Assembly: GCA_036654415.1 (NCBI GenBank)
Contig: JAVVSB010000002.1
Location: 26,046-90,045 of the forward strand
Length of the DNA stretch: 64,000 nucleotides
Source: Mucinivorans sp036654415
Lineage (GTDB): Bacteria > Bacteroidota > Bacteroidia > Bacteroidales > Rikenellaceae
Direction of reading: 5' to 3'
The notes under the pieces: generated by a model
Databases searched by the model: none
Seen by the model: only the letters and a program-made list of their open reading frames with translations
What the model was told of the DNA's origin: nothing
Shown here: positions 60,236 to 64,000 of the stretch, one piece after another
Layout: each line of letters begins with the position of its first letter
How positions within the stretch are numbered: the first letter of the stretch is position 1
Translations under genes and position numbers: made by a program

Positions 60236-61300
60236 TTATCTACGGTGGGCTCCGCCTCCGCCACCAAAACCACCACCTACTGGGTTACCCATGCTGGGCA
60301 TCGAGGGTTGTTGTACGGGGGGTGTCACCGTGGGTTGTGTGTTGTTGCGGTAGTCGCGACTATCCGTGTAACTAGGCTTTGTTATAGGTTGCGTGGCGGG
60401 ACGGTTGTTGACTACTGCGGGCCTTTTAAAGCCCGAGCCGCCGCCAAAGGCTCCCGAATTTTGTCCCCTGTTTGGGGTGTTGGGGTTCAGATTAGGCGAC
60501 ATAGGCCGACCACCACCGCCTCCATTGCCGTAGTACGAACCGTTATGCGAGTTGCCATAATATGTTGGACGACCGCTGTGGTTGTAGTTTGGGTAATTTG
60601 GGTAGCAACCTCCACCCCAGTAAGGCGGGTAGTAACCTCCACCCCAATAAGGTGGGTAGTAGCCTCCGCCCCAGTAAGGCGGGTAGTAACCTCCACCCCA
60701 GTAAGGTGGGTAGTAGCCTCCGCCACCCCAAGCGTAGTAGGGGCGACCCCAGCCAAAGCTGAGTCCAAAACTACCAAATCCACCCCAGAAGGAGTAGGGG
60801 TTGTAGTCGTTGATATAGACGTTGTAGGTTGTTTCGGTCTTGGGCTTTGAGGTTACCAGTAATGACTCCTTTACAGGTTTTAGTGCCTCTGGTCCATCGA
60901 GCAGGGCGGTTATTGTACGAGGCTCCACCCACATACGGTCACCTAGCTGTATAATATTATAAATATCTTGGTTGTATTTGCTCACCAAGTAGTTATAGTA
61001 ATTTTCCATCATCACCCAGTACGATTCGTTGTGGTCGGTGGTGGAGTTTAGGGCTTCGTAGCGGCGTGCGGCAGCCTCACCCTTCGAGGTGACGAGCTCC
61101 GTGTTTTGAGTCTCGGAGCCTTGGAATGTCTCATCTTGGCGATTCACCACTGTGTAGTGGTTAGCCTCAGAGGTTTTTTGGTCTGTTTGTTTGCCGCCTT
61201 TACCTCGTTTTATAGGAGTACCATAGAGGTCGTCTATGTACTGTGCCCTGACGCTCATGGCTGCCAAGAGTAGTAGGGCTATGGTGGTTAGTTTTTTCAT
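60236..61300 (-). CDS. Exported Gly/Tyr/Pro-rich repeat protein
   Basis: 354 aa with a signal peptide (MKKLTTIALLLLAAMSVRAQ). The N-terminal 140 residues look folded, with a Trp/Tyr-rich helix SYWVMMENYYNYLVSKYNQD. The middle (about 185-245) consists of four 9-residue repeats (GYYPPYWGG) and the C terminus is low-complexity Gly/Asn/Pro with a final HRR. Function unknown; the pattern suggests a surface or matrix-associated adhesive protein, and it is co-transcribed with the FadL-like barrel. Repeat number may vary between strains. Confidence 0.78.
   Translation of the reverse strand: MKKLTTIALLLLAAMSVRAQYIDDLYGTPIKRGKGGKQTDQKTSEANHYTVVNRQDETFQGSETQNTELVTSKGEAAARRYEALNSTTDHNESYWVMMENYYNYLVSKYNQDIYNIIQLGDRMWVEPRTITALLDGPEALKPVKESLLVTSKPKTETTYNVYINDYNPYSFWGGFGSFGLSFGWGRPYYAWGGGGYYPPYWGGGYYPPYWGGGYYPPYWGGGYYPPYWGGGCYPNYPNYNHSGRPTYYGNSHNGSYYGNGGGGGRPMSPNLNPNTPNRGQNSGAFGGGSGFKRPAVVNNRPATQPITKPSYTDSRDYRNNTQPTVTPPVQQPSMPSMGNPVGGGFGGGGGAHRR
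60617..60724 (-). repeat. Tandem 27-bp repeats in the Gly/Tyr-rich gene (4 units)
   Basis: Four in-frame 27-bp units encoding GYYPPYWGG. Units 1 and 3 are identical and units 2 and 4 differ at one base, so the DNA is really two copies of a 54-bp dimer, most likely a recent duplication. Confidence 0.85.
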
Positions 61301-61329
61301 GATAGGATTTCACCTTGAGGTGAGTATAA

Positions 61330-61361
61330 CAAATTTAGGGCCACAGTAGGCTAATTCTAAA
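61330..61361 (-). promoter_or_regulatory. Promoter of the Gly/Tyr-rich - FadL-like operon
   Basis: On the minus strand: -7 TAAATTTG (61330-61337), 19-nt spacer, weak -33 TTTAG (61357-61361). A 7-bp inverted repeat (AAGTTCT at 61360-61366 and 61374-61380) touches the -33 and could be an operator, but this is weak. Confidence 0.55.
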
Positions 61362-61461
61362 GTTCTAATTTTTAGAACTTCCCTATTATATATTAGATGC
61401 TTTTGCAACCAAAAAGTTTACTGCAAAGATATAACGTTTTTTTTACTTAGGATAGTATTTA

Positions 61462-61469
61462 TATCTTTG
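61462..61469 (+). promoter_or_regulatory. -7 box of proS
   Basis: TATCTTTG, 18 nt before the chosen ATG at 61488. A TTG at 61467 within the box would extend the frame by 7 codons and is rejected. Confidence 0.6.
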
Positions 61470-61487
61470 TACCCTAAACTAGATAAA

Positions 61488-62978
61488 ATGGCACAAAACG
61501 AGAATCAAATGAAGGAGTTAACCTCTCAAGAAGAGGATTACTCAAAATGGTATAACGACCTTGTGGTTAAGGCTGGTCTGGCCGAAAGTTCGGCCGTGCG
61601 TGGTTGTATGGTCATCAAACCATATGGCTATGCCATATGGGAGAAGATGCAGGCTGTGTTGGACAAAAAGTTCAAAGAGACTGGTCACCAGAACGCCTAT
61701 TTCCCTCTCTTTATTCCCAAAAGTTTTTTTAGTAAAGAGGCCTCTCATGTCGAAGGTTTCGCCAAGGAGTGTGCTGTGGTTACCCACTATCGCCTCAAGA
61801 CCGACCCCAATGGTGGTGTGGTGGTGGACCCCGATGCTAAGTTGGACGAGGAGCTCATCGTTCGCCCCACTTCGGAGACCATAATCTGGAATACCTACAA
61901 AAATTGGATTCAATCCTACCGCGACCTGCCGTTGCTTATCAATCAGTGGGCCAATGTGGTACGTTGGGAGATGCGTACGCGTCTCTTTCTACGCACGGCC
62001 GAGTTCCTTTGGCAAGAGGGCCACACGGCTCACGCCACCAAGGTCGAGGCCCTAGAGGAGGCTCAGCGTATGATTCATGTCTACTCTGACTTTGCCCAAG
62101 ATTGGATGGCTCTGCCTGTGGTCATTGGCCGCAAGAGTGATACTGAACGTTTTGCTGGGGCCGAGGAGACCTTCACCATCGAGGCTTTGATGCAGGATGG
62201 CAAGGCTCTTCAGAGCGGCACTTCCCACTTCTTGGCCCAGAATTTCGCCAAGGCTTTCGATGTCCAGTTTGCTAATAAAGAGGGTAAGATGGAGTATGTT
62301 TGGGCCACCTCGTGGGGTGTCTCCACTCGTCTGATGGGGGCTCTGATTATGGCCCACTCCGACAATAATGGGCTGGTTTTACCGCCACGTTTGGCCCCCA
62401 TCCAGGTTGTTCTGATACCTATATATAAGGGTGAAGAGCAGATGCGGGCTGTTTTGGAGCAGTTGGACGCCATCGCCTCCGAGCTCAAGGCTCTGGACAT
62501 CTCGGTCAAGGTAGACGACCGCGATAACCTGCGTAGCGGCTTCAAGTTCTCTGAGTGGGAGCTCAAGGGGGTGCCTGTTAGGCTAGCCATGGGGCAACGC
62601 GACATAGCCCAGCAGACGGTGGAGCTGGCTCGTCGTGACACGCTCACCAAGCAGACCGTCCCTCGTGCTGGGGTGGCCAGCTGTGTGCAGCAGCTTCTAG
62701 ATGAGATTCAACAGAACATCTTCGCCAAGGCTTTGGAGTTTCGCTCCAGCATGACCACCACGGTGGATAGCTATGAGCAGTTCAAAGAGGTGCTCCAGAC
62801 CAAGGGGGGCTTTATTATGGCTCACTGGGATGGTACACCGCAGACCGAGGAGCTCATCAAGAACGAGACCAAGGCCACCATACGTTGCATTCCGCTTGTG
62901 GGCGATATGACTCCAGGCCGTTGCATGGTCACTGGAGCTCCTTCGGCTAGACGTGTGATGTTTGCCAAGTCCTACTAA
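61488..62978 (+). CDS. proS: Prolyl-tRNA synthetase, archaeal/eukaryotic type (class II)
   Basis: 496 aa. Charges tRNA-Pro. Class II motifs: motif 2 region in LLINQWANVVRWEMRTR and motif 3 region in GVSTRLMGALIMAHSDN; the FLWQEGHTAH signature and lack of the YbaK-like editing insert place it in the archaeal/eukaryotic type, common in Bacteroidota. The C-terminal zinc-binding-like end (about 470-496) is short, with CMVTGAPSARRVMFAKSY. Ends at a strong terminator. Confidence 0.95.
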   Translation: MAQNENQMKELTSQEEDYSKWYNDLVVKAGLAESSAVRGCMVIKPYGYAIWEKMQAVLDKKFKETGHQNAYFPLFIPKSFFSKEASHVEGFAKECAVVTHYRLKTDPNGGVVVDPDAKLDEELIVRPTSETIIWNTYKNWIQSYRDLPLLINQWANVVRWEMRTRLFLRTAEFLWQEGHTAHATKVEALEEAQRMIHVYSDFAQDWMALPVVIGRKSDTERFAGAEETFTIEALMQDGKALQSGTSHFLAQNFAKAFDVQFANKEGKMEYVWATSWGVSTRLMGALIMAHSDNNGLVLPPRLAPIQVVLIPIYKGEEQMRAVLEQLDAIASELKALDISVKVDDRDNLRSGFKFSEWELKGVPVRLAMGQRDIAQQTVELARRDTLTKQTVPRAGVASCVQQLLDEIQQNIFAKALEFRSSMTTTVDSYEQFKEVLQTKGGFIMAHWDGTPQTEELIKNETKATIRCIPLVGDMTPGRCMVTGAPSARRVMFAKSY

Positions 62979-62986
62979 TAAATTTT

Positions 62987-63023
62987 ATGCCCACAGATTA
63001 TCTCTGTGGGCATATTTTTTTTT
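62987..63023 (+). terminator. Terminator of proS
   Basis: A perfect 11-bp stem (ATGCCCACAGA at 62987-62997, complement at 63003-63013), TTATC loop, followed by a T tract. Confidence 0.9.
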
Positions 63024-63054
63024 CGTGTGTGAGCTCTCTTTCTCAATAAATAGC

Positions 63055-63062
63055 TATATTTG
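63055..63062 (+). promoter_or_regulatory. -7 box of the 63098 gene
   Basis: TATATTTG, 35 nt before the ATG at 63098. No clear -33. Confidence 0.5.
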
Positions 63063-63097
63063 TAGCGAGTTATTCAACCATTCTAAAATTTAAAATA

Positions 63098-63562
63098 ATG
63101 AAAAAAATAGTACTGATTCTAATTGCTCTATTTCTGAATATTGGTCTCTGCTTGGCGCAGGATGATGCCTCTGCTAGGGAAAAAAACCTAATGGCCAATG
63201 AGGCTGCAGCTCGGGCTCAGGCTTTGGCCATCTTCAAAACCTGTGAATTTCGTGTCTTTGAACGTCGTCCAGTGGGCGAGGATGTGCTGCGGGCCGAGAT
63301 TTCCAAAATCAGTGGTGATTGCGAGATAATCAAGCGAGAGATGAATCCTGAGAAGCAGATTTACCGCATCGAGTACCGCACACGCCTCGATGGGAACAAA
63401 TATGCATCCAATGCTTGGCGCAACGCCAAGATAGTCTACTACGCCAAAAGTGGGCTTATTCAAATCTACGACGACAATATCACCCTGGTCAAGGGTACCC
63501 CTTTTAGCTGCGACTACACCACAATGCGCCCTCGTCCAGCCGATGGCTCCTTCAAAGAGTAG
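63098..63562 (+). CDS. Small exported protein of unknown function
   Basis: 154 aa with a signal peptide (MKKIVLILIALFLNIGLCLAQ, cut after LAQ or before). The mature part has a short Ala-rich helix (about 25-45) and a mixed domain with two cysteines (Cys49 and Cys75) that could form a disulfide. No domain recognised. Alone between proS and a terminator. Confidence 0.7.
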   Translation: MKKIVLILIALFLNIGLCLAQDDASAREKNLMANEAAARAQALAIFKTCEFRVFERRPVGEDVLRAEISKISGDCEIIKREMNPEKQIYRIEYRTRLDGNKYASNAWRNAKIVYYAKSGLIQIYDDNITLVKGTPFSCDYTTMRPRPADGSFKE

Positions 63563-63615
63563 CTTTTTGGCCCCATCTCTGTGGACCATTTTTCAGCTTT
63601 TTGCCGTAAAATATC

Positions 63616-63646
63616 AAAGACACCTCTTTTGGGTGTCTTTTTTGTT
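63616..63646 (+). terminator. Terminator after the 63098 gene
   Basis: A 9-bp stem (AAAGACACC at 63616-63624, complement at 63632-63640), TCTTTTG loop and a T run. Confidence 0.85.
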
Positions 63647-63717
63647 ATCTGTAAACTACTGATTCATAGGAGCGACAAAATAAATGTGAAAATAATTACA
63701 AAAAAGATGCAAAAAGA

Positions 63718-63749
63718 TTTGGTGGCAGAGAAAAAAGCCCATATATTTG
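63718..63749 (+). promoter_or_regulatory. Strong promoter before a long untranslated leader
   Basis: -33 TTTG (63718-63721), 20-nt spacer, -7 TATATTTG (63742-63749) followed by CACTCCC, a downstream pattern I associate with Bacteroidota rRNA operon promoters. One of the best promoters in the window. Confidence 0.8.
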
Positions 63750-64000
63750 CACTCCCAAACAACAAGAAAGGGAGATTGTCGAAAGAGTGTTAGGGGCAAA
63801 AATATTGCCTAGTAGAGGTTGAGATAATCGCAAAGTTCATTGATAAATTTTAAGAAAAGAGGTAAGAGTACAAATAAATACTTTTGTCAATTCCGATTTT
63901 GCCATCACGTCGTGATGACGCGGCAGAATCAAAAACTAGTTTTTCAAGTCAGGACTAAACACTATTTAGGATTTTATATATCCAGCGATGGTTATATGAT
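63750..64000 (+). other. Untranslated leader running off the right edge (possible rRNA operon leader)
   Basis: About 250 nt with no convincing reading frame after a strong promoter. It includes a perfect 7-bp palindromic stem (CATCACG/CGTGATG at 63903-63917) flanked by a further TGCC/GGCA pair. The leader length and the promoter context fit the 5' leader of a 16S rRNA gene just outside the window; this is inference. Confidence 0.5.

Noticed and set aside
60617..60724. CRISPR-like regular repeats
   Set aside because: The 27-bp units are contiguous, in frame and without unique spacers, so they encode a protein repeat.
63581..63793. 70-codon plus-strand frame crossing a terminator and the strong promoter at 63718
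   Set aside because: It begins before a terminator and runs through the promoter; the product is Lys-rich with no motif, so it is not likely a gene.

Overview
The window is a dense, mostly housekeeping stretch of a Bacteroidales-type (Bacteroidota) chromosome. The evidence is Bacteroidota promoters (a -33 TTTG, a 19-21 nt spacer and a -7 TAnnTTTG box) upstream of many genes, the absence of clear Shine-Dalgarno sites, and typical family content: a GlsA/GlsB-like lipid pair, FucP-type sugar transport, paired ExbD proteins, archaeal-type ProRS, class I fumarase and several exo-glycosidases. A run of ten N at 53523-53532 marks an assembly join, so the sequence is a draft contig or scaffold. I cannot name the genus.

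Layout. 1-12 kb: the end of pgk, a GH2 beta-galactosidase, an NhaD antiporter, lysA-ruvB (overlapping), a small secreted protein, a glycogen-branching enzyme, and a three-gene operon of PlsC-like and GNAT-like acyltransferases (GlsA/GlsB type) plus an SBF-like transporter. 12-18 kb, minus strand: inactive LytM protein - dxr - rseP - GH20 hexosaminidase. 18-23 kb, plus strand: a galactose operon (nucleotidyltransferase - galM - sugar transporter - galK). 23-29 kb, minus strand: a TetR-TolC-MFP-RND multidrug efflux operon ending in a small PII-like protein. 29-35 kb: a second GH20 with a transaldolase-like gene, tRNA-Arg(CCG), a cyclophilin, an orphan periplasmic sugar-binding lipoprotein and a DEDDy exonuclease. 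35-43 kb: efp, fumarase, and an HME-type RND pump plus TolC-like gene with no adaptor, then a LuxC-like acyl-CoA reductase. 43-53 kb: rsmH-ftsL, a YugP-like membrane protease, thrA, asd, PBP1A, rnhB, tatD and ansA. 53-58 kb: tRNA-Ser(GGA), an ExbB - membrane protein - ExbD - ExbD operon, an MFS transporter, a GNAT and ppa. 58-64 kb: an outer-membrane barrel, a Gly/Tyr-rich repeat protein, proS, a small secreted protein, and a strong promoter with a long untranslated leader that runs off the right edge and may start an rRNA operon.

How the genes fit together. Carbohydrate scavenging is a theme: GH2 and two GH20 lipoproteins can release galactose and HexNAc, the gal operon takes up and phosphorylates galactose, and glgB stores glucose. 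Aspartate-family amino acid synthesis (thrA, asd, lysA), isoprenoid synthesis (dxr), peptidoglycan synthesis (PBP1A) and envelope proteolysis (rseP) are housekeeping. I saw no phage, no complete insertion sequence and no CRISPR array. The least explained structure is a family of dispersed intergenic repeats (best copies near 7322, 16005 and 37489, with short head-only matches elsewhere). The most useful functional leads are the GlsA/GlsB-type lipid operon with a transporter, the galactose operon with a nucleotidyltransferase in the place of galT, and the LytM protein whose metal ligands are replaced.
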